A DNA stretch of 54,120 bases. Origin: Flavobacteriales bacterium (GTDB taxonomy: Bacteria > Bacteroidota > Bacteroidia > Flavobacteriales_D > Crocinitomicaceae). The notes below the pieces were generated by a model. That model did no database searches. It was not told where the DNA came from and saw only the letters and a list, made by a program, of their open reading frames with translations. The stretch is from positions 1 to 54,120 of the forward strand of contig CANHOA010000020.1 in NCBI GenBank assembly GCA_947462255.1, read 5' to 3'. Numbering within the stretch: position 1 is the stretch's first letter; each line of letters begins with the position of its first letter. The position numbers and the translations under genes are program-made. This document shows positions 17,907 through 27,787 of the stretch, in pieces.

Positions 17907-19072
17907 CTACAATACAGAAAATGAATTTAAAGAATTTTGACAAATCCAATTGGAAATTGTTCAAATTTCATGAAATTGCCTACCGCATTTCTGAAACAGT
18001 TGATCCGAACACAACAGAATTAGATGTCTATATTGGTCTCGAACATATAGATGGAGAAAATATTCACATTAAGCGTTATGGAACACCAGCTGATGTTAGC
18101 GGAGGTAAATTAAAGTGTTATCCAGGTGATGTCATTTTTGGGAAAAGAAGAGCCTATCAGCGGAAGGCTGCCATTGTTGAATTTGAGGGAATTTGTTCTG
18201 CTCATGCTTTTGTTTTTAGAGCAAATCCAGTAGTAATTGAGCCTAAATTATTTCCATTCTTTTTGCATTCAGATCAATTCATGGACCGTGCAATTGACAT
18301 TTCTGTTGGTGGACTTTCTCCCACAATAAATTGGGGTGATTTGAAAGACCAAGAATTCCTCCTCCCACCCAAAGAAGAACACGCAAAACTATCGGAGTTG
18401 CTTTGGGCAATGGATGAGGTGATTGAGAAGGAGAAGGGGGTATTTGAAAATATAAATATAAATAAAGAAGCACTTCAAAACTTGTTGTTTGATAAGGACA
18501 AATATTCTCAGACTAAACTTGAAAAATATGCTTCGATACTCGGAGGGTATGCTTTTTCATCTGATTCTTTTATTAACGAAGGTGTGCCAGTCGTCAAGAT
18601 AAAGAACATTGTTGAAGGTAGTATTAGCATCGAAGAAAAATCAAATTACGTCGATGTCAAAATTGCTAATATGGCGAACAAGTACTTGTTGTATTCAGGT
18701 GATATTTTGATTGCCATGACAGGTGCTACATTAGGTAAAATTGGAGTTGTGCAAAATACTTATGACAGGGCATTATTGAATCAACGAGTGGGTAAATTTG
18801 AATTAAAGGAAGGGGTAAATAAATTTTATATGTATGGGATCTTAGATTCACAACATTTTTTGAGAGAATTGAATAAATATATAGGCGAAGGCGCGCAAGG
18901 AAATATAAGTGCAGAGGATATCTCTAAAACTCAAGTACCGTATTTGACAATAGAAGAAACCAATCATTTTGGGGGTAAATTCCATAGATTTTCCTCTGCG
19001 TTAAAAGAAGTAAAGATGAAACTTCAATCATCAAGATCCCTTCAAAAAAGTTTAATTAATCAGGTGTTTTAG
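17903..19072 (+). CDS. hsdS: Type I specificity subunit
   Basis: 389 aa with two target-recognition halves separated by a helical spacer: TRD1 about 15-165 (ending INWGDLKDQEFLLPPKEEH); a conserved helix about 165-195 (LLWAMDEVIEKEKGVFENIN); TRD2 about 200-355 (GDILIAMTGATLGKIGVV, LLNQRVGKF); and a C-terminal helix. It dictates the bipartite recognition sequence of the methyltransferase/restriction complex. It is intact, with no inverted-repeat alternative hsdS cassette nearby. It ends at the base before the next start codon. Confidence 0.9.
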   Translation: MTTIQKMNLKNFDKSNWKLFKFHEIAYRISETVDPNTTELDVYIGLEHIDGENIHIKRYGTPADVSGGKLKCYPGDVIFGKRRAYQRKAAIVEFEGICSAHAFVFRANPVVIEPKLFPFFLHSDQFMDRAIDISVGGLSPTINWGDLKDQEFLLPPKEEHAKLSELLWAMDEVIEKEKGVFENININKEALQNLLFDKDKYSQTKLEKYASILGGYAFSSDSFINEGVPVVKIKNIVEGSISIEEKSNYVDVKIANMANKYLLYSGDILIAMTGATLGKIGVVQNTYDRALLNQRVGKFELKEGVNKFYMYGILDSQHFLRELNKYIGEGAQGNISAEDISKTQVPYLTIEETNHFGGKFHRFSSALKEVKMKLQSSRSLQKSLINQVF

Positions 19073-19636
19073 ATGATGGAGCGTGATGAATTGAAAAAGT
19101 TAAATATTGCAATTGCTTCTCTTCATGAGGACAACGATGTAGCGAGTTTACGAATTGACAAGACGAAGCAAATAAAATTTCCTAGAGGATTTTTGAGAAC
19201 TTTCGATTACTATCGAGACTTCTTTCCTTACATCGAAGATCAAGCGCTTTTGACTCGGATTGTTTCTCACCTAATGCATAGAGATACATTGCATTGGCTG
19301 TGGTTGAAAACAGACATTTGCTGTGATGCTGAGTCAATGGTAATTAAGTTTCAACTCATTACACTTGCTTCTGTTTTAGAAGGGGTAGTGAAAAACTTAA
19401 TACCAAAAGTTCCCAAGAAATTTGATAATGTATATTATCGAATTGAACAGTTGGAATTGAAAGGATGGATTACCAATTGTGATGATTTAAAGCAATTGTG
19501 GTCAGACAGAAACTCGATTCACTTGCACCTTGACAAATTTGAAGCAAATCCAGTGAGTTATTCTGATGAAAATTATCGAAAATGGCACGAGGCAATCAGA
19601 ATTTTCATGTTTGATTTAAAGAATAAAGTAAAATAA
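19073..19636 (+). CDS. HEPN-like protein within the restriction operon
   Basis: 187 aa, mostly helical. The segment LASVLEGVVKNLI, a charged middle YRIEQLELKGWITNCDDLKQL and SDRNSIHLH resemble the DUF4145/HEPN pattern. R146-N147-x4-H152 fits the Rx4-6H motif with a polar residue after Arg that is typical of HEPN ribonucleases. The gene starts immediately after the hsdS stop and 11 nt before the next gene, inside the operon. It is possibly an RNA-cutting effector released when restriction fails; the function is inference and the family assignment is moderate. Confidence 0.6.
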   Translation: MMERDELKKLNIAIASLHEDNDVASLRIDKTKQIKFPRGFLRTFDYYRDFFPYIEDQALLTRIVSHLMHRDTLHWLWLKTDICCDAESMVIKFQLITLASVLEGVVKNLIPKVPKKFDNVYYRIEQLELKGWITNCDDLKQLWSDRNSIHLHLDKFEANPVSYSDENYRKWHEAIRIFMFDLKNKVK

Positions 19637-19647
19637 GAATTGGTCAA

Positions 19648-22600
19648 ATGATTAGTAGAGACGAGGCAATTGAAAAGTTAAAATCACTATGGCAGGTTAC
19701 GGAGTTTACCTTTCTGGCAAGATTTGACGTGCCTATTTCTCAACAAGAGATTGATGGTCCTGATGCTTTTGGCTTTTTTAAAGAAATTTATTGGAAGAAA
19801 AAACGACTTTTTTTTCCGAGTGAAGAGGATAATCTAAAAAGAAATTCGGCTTCGTGTTATGCGAAAAAGGAAGGGTTGAAACACAACTCATACTATATAA
19901 TCACCGCAGAATTAAGCCCAGATGATAAAAGGAAGAAAAATCAGTATGCATTAACCTTGACCCAGGCAAGAGAGGCAACACAAGAAGAGATTGATGAACA
20001 CCGATCGAATTTTGAGAGAAAAGATACTGTCTATTTGGCTTATGTCAATTTTGTTGCATTGGATAACAGTCACTCCTATGTTAAAATTGTCGATGGTCTT
20101 AATACCAAGAGCATAAAAAATGCCAGTGGAGAAAAAGGTGAGGTTATGTATGATTTCCCAGATCACATATCCAAAGGTCAGATCGTTATTGTAAAAAAAA
20201 TAAAACGAAAACAGGCAGTTACATTTGCAAGTGATATTTTTAAGGGAAGATTATGTAATGGAAATACATTCATAGATTTAGACACTTTTTCTGGCTCATT
20301 GGGTTTAAGTGTTTCATCGTCAAAAGGCTTTGCAAATGATGAATTGGAGTCTTTTAACAGTCGAATTAATTGTGCTGTAAATATTTATGATTCAAGTCCT
20401 GGTTTTAGAATAGAACAAATTGATTCGGTGGAGGATTTGATTCTTTCAGATTTAGATGAATTTATAAATAAAAATATTCAAGATCTATTAAATTCAGACA
20501 TAACTGAATATGACTTTAACAATAGAACCAAATTCTTAGAAAAAGTTGATTCAGATTTTAGAAATAAAATAGTTGAAGTTTTTCAAGATGATTGGGAAAA
20601 TATAACAAGGAATTCGGAAGAAAATGTGATTAGCGAATTTCTTGTAAAATGGACAAAAAAATATCCTGAGATTGTCCTTTTTTCAAATCTTAGAAGTGAA
20701 GAGTATAGTAGGCTCTGTATGAAAATGTGGCAAGAAAATCAATTACCAATTAATTTTTTTGAGGATCAGTTATTTAATGTATTTATTAATCACATTATCT
20801 CCGAGCAAATAAGTGTTGAGGAGTTCTTTATCGAATTGCATCCTAATGGTTTTGCGTTATTAAAAACAAAATATCTTGAAACATTGGATATACCTATTTC
20901 AATAGAATCAGTAGAAGTATACTCAATTATGGAGAGTCTAAATAACGACTTTCCATTGACTAACGATCAAAAGGAAAATGCATTTCACATTCTTCAGTCA
21001 TCCGTTACAGATGAGGTACAGTTTGAATTATGGAAAGAGAATAAAATAGACGATTTTCCGATATTAATTGCTTATTCAAACTTCGACTTATTAGATGCTC
21101 AACAACAGGAATTAGTAATATTTGAAATAGAAGATGAAGATTTAATTCCACTTCTTGATAAGATTAAACCAACAGATAGTGCCCGAGTTAATGAACGAAT
21201 AGAAAACCTGAATCAGCAATTCATCCTAGAGAAATTCGGGTTTATAGTTTTTGATATCGAATCAGATACGAACAAAATTTATGAATTAGCATGGAGTAAT
21301 GGCAATCATATTGAGAATTATATAAATCAAGAAGTTGAGCTTGGAATTTCTCAATTCAAGGAAGTATCTAAAAATAAAGTTCTTGTTGGGCATAACATTA
21401 TTGATTTTGATCTTCCTATTTTAAGCAAAACTGAAGATTTTAACTATGATGTCAATTTTGTTTGGGACACACTTTCTGTAGAAAAAGTGTTAAGTCCTGA
21501 GTTAAAAACGTATGCATTAAATACGAAACATACTGCCAAAGAGGATGTTAACCACACTTTAGCATTATTTAAAAATCAATTTCTAAGAGTTTTAAAATTA
21601 ACTAAAGATAAAACTCAGATATTGGAAGGGATATTACCTAGGGAAGTGTTGTCAAAGGTTTCAACACTGAGTGAGGATTATCAATTTGGTATATCGCTAA
21701 CTGCACTAAACGATTCGAAATTAGCCTTCTTTAGACCACAACCGAAAACAAATCCATTAATAAAGGATTTAATTGGTATGATAGGAAACTCTGACATAAC
21801 TTCAAAAATCATTTTTGCGGACGAAAGCATGGTCTCGGATTTATTGAGTTATGGAAAAATAAGTTTTACTGAGAAATTTCTTGACAAGATTGATTTTCAA
21901 ATAATCAGTAGAAATAAAGTAAATGATTCCAATCAATTGGATAATCTACAAAGGATTCAGCTAAATTGCTTCTTCGATTTATGCAAACAAATGCAAACAA
22001 TTCCATATTGGGGAAATGTTTCACCTTCTATTCGCAATGAAATCGAAGGAGCCATGGATGCTTGGTCCTTATTTGACGATAATAAGGTGCAAAATCAAAC
22101 ATACCCTCTATTTATTTCAGCCGATGAATTAGAAAGTATTTCCTTATTGTCGATTGAACCTTCAAATTCGGAGTTATTTATATTGCAACCAAACTTAATT
22201 TCAATTACTCAAAAGAGGCTCATAAAACAAATTGATATTGAACAATTAAAGGCTGTTTTTCAAGAAAATTATTTTTGGATGAAGTTTTCTGGAGGTCAAA
22301 GTGTAGTTAATATCCCGAAGAATGATGTTCAAATTTTAGTTTCAGAAAATCTGGATTCGTATGATAATTTTTGGATCGAAAAGTATCAGTATGGTAAATA
22401 TAGGATTTACGCTAATAAAAACTGGGAAGATGAAATTTCAAAATTGTCATTTAAACAAGTTTCAAGAATAGAACTAGATCAGGAGCAATTTAAATCTGAC
22501 CAAGTAATATCGGTCAAATTTAAACCTAATAAAAATGGAGAATACAATGTAACGAGATTCAATCCAGAATCAATTTACCGCTCGAGATATTGGGTAATAC

Positions 22601-23898
22601 AAAAAAAGATAATTGATCAATTAGTTACTCAAGGCGATTCATTGCTTTTAGTACAACGATCCGAAGAAATTAATGATTTGACGAAGTATTTTGAATCTGA
22701 AGGATATTATATTCCTTCAGATGAGATTGGTTTAGGAAGACGACTAGAATTATTACACAGTAATAAGAGGAGAGATAAAATCATAATAATAAACATCAAC
22801 GAGGCTGATCGTATTCTCAAATTAAATCACTCATTCCCAATAAATTTAATAGTAGACAGTTTTAATCTAATCGACTCGTATTACTGTTCATTTGGCACTT
22901 CATTTTTTAATGAGAAAAAGAATGAAGGAATTTATAAAAATGAATCTGATTTGACTATTGCTTCTGATGATGAGGAGTCAGAATTTGCAGATGTTGGATT
23001 TGCTAAAAGCAACGAAAACTTTCTTAAGGATAGTTTTTTCCTATTAAAGTTATTAAGACCTAAAATTAATAGTTTGAGAAACCTACTAAGGTTGAATAAT
23101 AATGAAAATAAAATGTGGTTGTTGGATCCAAGGATTGATGATTATAAAGAGTTAAGTAAGCATTGGAATATTACTCGGCAATTTGTTGCCAGTTGGGAAA
23201 ATAAGGAAGAGTTTGAATCTGACGTATTAAAGGCAGAGAGTTTTATTACAAGTCCTAAGCCATTAGAAATTCCATTCACAGAGGAGGAGAGTATAGAAAT
23301 TATTCGAAATGTATTCATATCAGGTTATCAATGGAAAACAGAACAAATTCCTTACTTGAAGGAAATTTTAAAATCGAAAGAAGATTGGCTAATTAATCTG
23401 CCAACCGGTATGGGGAAATCTGTTTTATTTCAAGGACCAGCGCTCTTGAAAAGTGCATTTTCCAACCGTTTAACGATTGTTATTACTCCTTTAAAGGCGC
23501 TTATGGAAGATCATGTTAATTCTCTGTGGACGCGTGGTTTTTTTGGTTGTGTTGATTATCTAAATTCAGATAGAAGTTCTGATACAGAGTTAATTTATCG
23601 ATCAATTGCAGGAGGAGAAATGTCATTACTTTTTATTACTCCAGAGCGATTTAGGAGCCGAGGGTTTTTAAATGCAATAGATGCACGAATTCAAAGTGAT
23701 GGTGGTTTAGAATACTTTGTTTTTGACGAAGCACATTGTGTTTCTCAGTGGGGACATGATTTTCGACCTGATTATTTTAACTGTGCAAAACAAGTTTGGA
23801 GAACAAAAATGGTCTCCAATTATCCTACGCCACTTTTGTTATTTTCTGCAACAGTGTCTGAAAAAATTTATCAAGATTTTAATACTATATTTTCATGA
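19648..23898 (+). CDS. DEDDh exonuclease fused to the N-terminal half of a RecQ-type helicase
   Basis: 1416 aa. Residues 1-530 are unrecognised. A 3'-5' exonuclease domain follows with D536/E538 (FDIES), D586 or D588 (GHNIIDFDL), H628 and D633. A further unrecognised region leads to the RecA-like domain 1 of a RecQ-type SF2 helicase: PTGMGKS (1252-1258), a DEAHC box (1360-1364), QWGHDFRPDYF and FSATVSE (1399-1405). The protein stops only 14 residues after the SAT motif, where helicase domain 2 should begin; domain 2 is encoded by the next gene, which starts at the overlapping ATGA. No residues of the helicase appear to be missing. Confidence 0.85.
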   Translation: MISRDEAIEKLKSLWQVTEFTFLARFDVPISQQEIDGPDAFGFFKEIYWKKKRLFFPSEEDNLKRNSASCYAKKEGLKHNSYYIITAELSPDDKRKKNQYALTLTQAREATQEEIDEHRSNFERKDTVYLAYVNFVALDNSHSYVKIVDGLNTKSIKNASGEKGEVMYDFPDHISKGQIVIVKKIKRKQAVTFASDIFKGRLCNGNTFIDLDTFSGSLGLSVSSSKGFANDELESFNSRINCAVNIYDSSPGFRIEQIDSVEDLILSDLDEFINKNIQDLLNSDITEYDFNNRTKFLEKVDSDFRNKIVEVFQDDWENITRNSEENVISEFLVKWTKKYPEIVLFSNLRSEEYSRLCMKMWQENQLPINFFEDQLFNVFINHIISEQISVEEFFIELHPNGFALLKTKYLETLDIPISIESVEVYSIMESLNNDFPLTNDQKENAFHILQSSVTDEVQFELWKENKIDDFPILIAYSNFDLLDAQQQELVIFEIEDEDLIPLLDKIKPTDSARVNERIENLNQQFILEKFGFIVFDIESDTNKIYELAWSNGNHIENYINQEVELGISQFKEVSKNKVLVGHNIIDFDLPILSKTEDFNYDVNFVWDTLSVEKVLSPELKTYALNTKHTAKEDVNHTLALFKNQFLRVLKLTKDKTQILEGILPREVLSKVSTLSEDYQFGISLTALNDSKLAFFRPQPKTNPLIKDLIGMIGNSDITSKIIFADESMVSDLLSYGKISFTEKFLDKIDFQIISRNKVNDSNQLDNLQRIQLNCFFDLCKQMQTIPYWGNVSPSIRNEIEGAMDAWSLFDDNKVQNQTYPLFISADELESISLLSIEPSNSELFILQPNLISITQKRLIKQIDIEQLKAVFQENYFWMKFSGGQSVVNIPKNDVQILVSENLDSYDNFWIEKYQYGKYRIYANKNWEDEISKLSFKQVSRIELDQEQFKSDQVISVKFKPNKNGEYNVTRFNPESIYRSRYWVIQKKIIDQLVTQGDSLLLVQRSEEINDLTKYFESEGYYIPSDEIGLGRRLELLHSNKRRDKIIIININEADRILKLNHSFPINLIVDSFNLIDSYYCSFGTSFFNEKKNEGIYKNESDLTIASDDEESEFADVGFAKSNENFLKDSFFLLKLLRPKINSLRNLLRLNNNENKMWLLDPRIDDYKELSKHWNITRQFVASWENKEEFESDVLKAESFITSPKPLEIPFTEEESIEIIRNVFISGYQWKTEQIPYLKEILKSKEDWLINLPTGMGKSVLFQGPALLKSAFSNRLTIVITPLKALMEDHVNSLWTRGFFGCVDYLNSDRSSDTELIYRSIAGGEMSLLFITPERFRSRGFLNAIDARIQSDGGLEYFVFDEAHCVSQWGHDFRPDYFNCAKQVWRTKMVSNYPTPLLLFSATVSEKIYQDFNTIFS

Positions 23899-26800
23899 TA
23901 AAGCGATTTGAAAATACGAAACTTTACAACCCTATTCGTTCACATATAAGTGTTGGTTTTACAACTGTGAAAGATTATAATGAGAAAATAGATGTTATAG
24001 CACAGGATCTTGTAAGAAATCGTTTTGATAGCACTAAAAGTCGAGTATTAATTTTCGTTTCAGTTAAAAAACATGCTGAAGAATCGGCACTAAAATTAGC
24101 TGAATCACTCAAAAGCATGAACACCAATTATTATGATAAAATTGATTATTATCATGGCGGATTAGAAAGTTCAGAAAGGGAGGAAAGAACAGAAAGTTAT
24201 AAAAATGGTGAAACTTTAATTTTAATTGCCACAAAAGCATTTGGTATGGGAATGGATATACCGAATGTTCACTTTGTGTACCATCTAGACCCTTCTTCAA
24301 ATTTTGAGGATTTTCTACAGGAAGTTGGTAGAGCAGGTAGAAATAAAGAATCATATTTAAGCGCAGGTTTTTCTGAAGAAAATCCAATAAAAACAAACTG
24401 TATTATTGCGAATGATGATTTTAAAAGAGCAAAGGATAAACTTCACAATAATCAAATAACATGGAGCGATCTTATACAAGTTCAGAAAACCATATATAAC
24501 TACGTCGAGAAATACGCTGAGAAAGAAATTAGTCCAATCGATGCGTTTGCATTACCAATGGATCTGTTAAGTCAGTTTCCAGAGTTTGATGAAAACAAAT
24601 GTGATGAAACTTATTTTAGGGTTGTATTATATTGGTTAGAAAAACTTCAAAAACTGAAATTGGGAACTTATGTTCCGACTCACTTGCCAATAAGTATTTT
24701 GAATGGTAATCAGAATTATTCAAAAATAAACAATAAACAAGATGTCGAAAAAGTACAATCATTACAAAGAAGATTAGCTACTCAAGGAGATGAGAATGGA
24801 TTTTGTATGATCACCATTGAACTCCTTAAGGAATATTTAGATGTTGATTCCTTTTCAGATGTTTGGAGACTATTATTTCTTGCTCAAAAAGTAGGTGTAA
24901 TCAGAATAGAGCGAGAAATTACAATTGAACCAACCAAAACAAGAAAAAATGAATTAGAAAGGTGGAATAAACGCACTTCGTCTCCTATAATTGAAACTGT
25001 TTTTACTTTGGCTAACAAAATAATGTCTTCTTCAAGATATAATCAACAAACACATTTTGAAGGAGAAGAAATTGATGATTTAGCAAGAGAACCGATTAAT
25101 GAGTACTTAAGGGCTGACGGAATTTTTTGGAAAGAATATACACTTAAGTCCAATAAAGAACGATCAGTAATTGAAATTGCCCAGTCTTTAAGGACTGATT
25201 TTCAAAAAAAACGTGCAAAATTCGTTTTTAAATTAATAGAGTTTTTGCCTAAAGCAAAGCAAAAATCAATTTTAAATACGGAACAGGGTTATGCACATGC
25301 AAAAGTTTCACAACTTATTTTCAATGGATATAAAAACAGTGACGAATGGTCGAGTTATTTAGACGAATTCAAAACTGATCTATATAATTTAATCGAGTTT
25401 GTTCATTTAAATTTTATTAAAAATAATAGTAAAAAATTCAATGTTGTTGATTTACTTATTTCACTCAATATTGAAGAAAAAGGCGAGAGTTATTTCAAGG
25501 AACTAATCTTCATTGCAAAAGCACTTGGCTACTTGAAAGGCAACGCAGGAGGGATTGTGCCAATGGGAGTAGAGTTATTTATTCTTAATAAGAATGAAAT
25601 TTCCACCGACAACTTAGATGAATTCGAGACTAAAATCCGAGAAGAATTTGAAGAGGGACACAAGATGAAAGAGTTACGTATGTTAACCCTTGAATGTTTG
25701 TCAAGCAGTGTTCGTGTATCTAGACAGGATGAGTTTATTAAAGAATACTTTAATTGCGGAAATTTAACTGATTTAGTGAGACTTCTTGAAGATCATTTCG
25801 GTGAAAATCATGAAATACTTAGTGCTTTCAGAGCCGAAGCACTTAAAAATGCCGTAGTTAGTCTTAATGATTACCAGAGAAGTGTCTACGATGCACCAAA
25901 AGATTGCAATTTACAGGTTATTGCGGGGCCAGGAAGCGGAAAGACTCATACGTTAACACTTCGTGTCGCAAGATTAATTCAAGAAGAGAAAATTAAACCA
26001 GATGAAATTTTAGTTTTAGCATACAACAGAGCAGTTGTAGTTGAATTAAAAGATCGACTGGAAAGATTGTTTCGTGATTTGGGTTACGCAAAACTGACTA
26101 AGCGATTAAAGGTTTTTACTTTTCATGGATTTTGTAAATATACATTAGGAGAAGAACTCGATGATGTTGGCTTCGATCGTTGGACGCCTAGATTTTTAGA
26201 AATTGCACAAACGACTCCAGGAAAAATATCTCAAAAACTTGGCACAATCAAGTATGTCTTTGTTGATGAATTTCAGGATATTACAATGAATCGTCTTGAA
26301 TTATTAAAATTCATTGCACATCCCAAGAAAACTAAAATATGTGTAATTGGTGATCCAAATCAAAGCATATATGGCTATGATAGAGTAAATGAAGGTGGCG
26401 AAAGAAGCCCAAAGCCATACTATGAAGAGTTTGAAAAAATATACAAGCCAAAGAATTATAATCTTTCTGTTAACTATCGGTCCTACATCGAAATATTGGA
26501 TAAAGCAGATAATTTATTATCACTGAATAAAACAAAATTCGAAATGCCTAAAATGGTCGCTCAAAGAAAATATGACGAACAGGAACCGGTGTGTGAATTT
26601 TATAGTTTAGATGCTGATAAAACAGACTGGCGAAAAAAGTTAATAGAACTTGTAGAAAGTCGATTTAATTATGAAAGTATAGCAGTTATGTTCCGCTCCA
26701 ATCAAGAGGTATATAGAGCATATAATGAAATTCGAAAACTCAACTTTTCTGATATTCAAATTAGAATACAAGGTGCCAAAGGAAACTTATTTTCAACAAG

Positions 26801-27785
26801 GGAATTTCATTATTTTCTTGAAATCATTAAGACAAAATTTGAACAACAGTTATCTTTTAATTACTTCGAAGAATTCAAAAAATTAAAAAGTACTTTAATG
26901 AGCACTTTACCGAATTGGGATGAGTATTTGGTAAATGTTTTCTTGTGCATTACCTATGAATTTAAAAAGGAGCAAGAGGATAATAGCACTTATCAAGATT
27001 TATATGAATTTATTAAAGACATTTCTTTAAAGGACGACGGTCAATTTGGAAAAGTCTATCAACAGAACATTTACGATATTAATGGTGAAAAGCCTAAAAG
27101 AGAAATTGTCCTTACGACAATGCATAAAGTAAAGGGCATAGAGTATGATGCTGTAATAATTCCACCTTCTTTCAGCAATTTACCTCAGAAAATTGAAAGA
27201 AATTCAGATGACACCGTACAGATACCAGTTGATCTTGAGGATATATATGAGGAGGAAAGAAGATTGTACTACGTTGCCTATACTCGTGCCAAATTCAAAT
27301 TAATTGTAATCAATTGGAAAAGAGAACAAGCCTTAAATTCTTCTAAACCAACTATATGTGAAGTGTTTGCGAAAGACCAAGTAGAAAATTCATTGGGAAT
27401 TCTTTTAGAAGAAGGTATCGACAAATTCACATTGTATTGGGGAGCTAGTGACTTCGGTCGTGGATCGTTTGAAACAATTAAAAATCATGTTCGAATTGGA
27501 GATGATATAATATTGAAAAAAGTGACACGAGGTGGTTATAATTTTTGGGAAGTAAAATTAAACAATATCACAGTTGCCCAATTATCATCAAAAATTCCAA
27601 AAAAAATGGTTGAAATGAGCGAATTATCTGGTTTTGTTGTTTCTTCAATATATGTTCATACATATGAAGAGACTGTTAATTCTGAGACTGGATCTCAGTA
27701 TGCTATTAAATGGAGTGAGGAGTCAAAAAAAAGGGGCTATATATACTTGATTGATTTCTCAGGTTATGGAAAAATAATAAACTAA
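23895..27785 (+). CDS. C-terminal half of the RecQ-type helicase fused to a UvrD-like helicase
   Basis: 1296 aa. It starts with RecQ domain 2: LIFVSVKKHAEESALKLAESL, YYHGGLESSERE, ATKAFGMGMDIPNVHFVYHL (FGMGMD from 116) and QEVGRAGR (142-149). No RecQ four-cysteine zinc site is seen. The middle (about 200-660) is unrecognised and winged-helix-like. A complete SF1 UvrD-like helicase follows: GPGSGKT (678-684), VDEFQD (DEFQ 791-794), GDPNQSIYGY, TTMHKVKGIEYD and YVAYTRAKFKL. The C-terminal 120 residues are beta-rich. The ATG overlaps the previous stop by ATGA, so translation is coupled and the two proteins probably associate to rebuild one RecQ core. Confidence 0.85.
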   Translation: MIKRFENTKLYNPIRSHISVGFTTVKDYNEKIDVIAQDLVRNRFDSTKSRVLIFVSVKKHAEESALKLAESLKSMNTNYYDKIDYYHGGLESSEREERTESYKNGETLILIATKAFGMGMDIPNVHFVYHLDPSSNFEDFLQEVGRAGRNKESYLSAGFSEENPIKTNCIIANDDFKRAKDKLHNNQITWSDLIQVQKTIYNYVEKYAEKEISPIDAFALPMDLLSQFPEFDENKCDETYFRVVLYWLEKLQKLKLGTYVPTHLPISILNGNQNYSKINNKQDVEKVQSLQRRLATQGDENGFCMITIELLKEYLDVDSFSDVWRLLFLAQKVGVIRIEREITIEPTKTRKNELERWNKRTSSPIIETVFTLANKIMSSSRYNQQTHFEGEEIDDLAREPINEYLRADGIFWKEYTLKSNKERSVIEIAQSLRTDFQKKRAKFVFKLIEFLPKAKQKSILNTEQGYAHAKVSQLIFNGYKNSDEWSSYLDEFKTDLYNLIEFVHLNFIKNNSKKFNVVDLLISLNIEEKGESYFKELIFIAKALGYLKGNAGGIVPMGVELFILNKNEISTDNLDEFETKIREEFEEGHKMKELRMLTLECLSSSVRVSRQDEFIKEYFNCGNLTDLVRLLEDHFGENHEILSAFRAEALKNAVVSLNDYQRSVYDAPKDCNLQVIAGPGSGKTHTLTLRVARLIQEEKIKPDEILVLAYNRAVVVELKDRLERLFRDLGYAKLTKRLKVFTFHGFCKYTLGEELDDVGFDRWTPRFLEIAQTTPGKISQKLGTIKYVFVDEFQDITMNRLELLKFIAHPKKTKICVIGDPNQSIYGYDRVNEGGERSPKPYYEEFEKIYKPKNYNLSVNYRSYIEILDKADNLLSLNKTKFEMPKMVAQRKYDEQEPVCEFYSLDADKTDWRKKLIELVESRFNYESIAVMFRSNQEVYRAYNEIRKLNFSDIQIRIQGAKGNLFSTREFHYFLEIIKTKFEQQLSFNYFEEFKKLKSTLMSTLPNWDEYLVNVFLCITYEFKKEQEDNSTYQDLYEFIKDISLKDDGQFGKVYQQNIYDINGEKPKREIVLTTMHKVKGIEYDAVIIPPSFSNLPQKIERNSDDTVQIPVDLEDIYEEERRLYYVAYTRAKFKLIVINWKREQALNSSKPTICEVFAKDQVENSLGILLEEGIDKFTLYWGASDFGRGSFETIKNHVRIGDDIILKKVTRGGYNFWEVKLNNITVAQLSSKIPKKMVEMSELSGFVVSSIYVHTYEETVNSETGSQYAIKWSEESKKRGYIYLIDFSGYGKIIN

Positions 27786-27787
27786 TT

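Noticed and set aside
23885..23900. Programmed -1 frameshift at the RecQ split
   Set aside because: No X-XXY-YYZ slippery heptamer in phase before the stop; the ATGA stop-start overlap explains the junction better.
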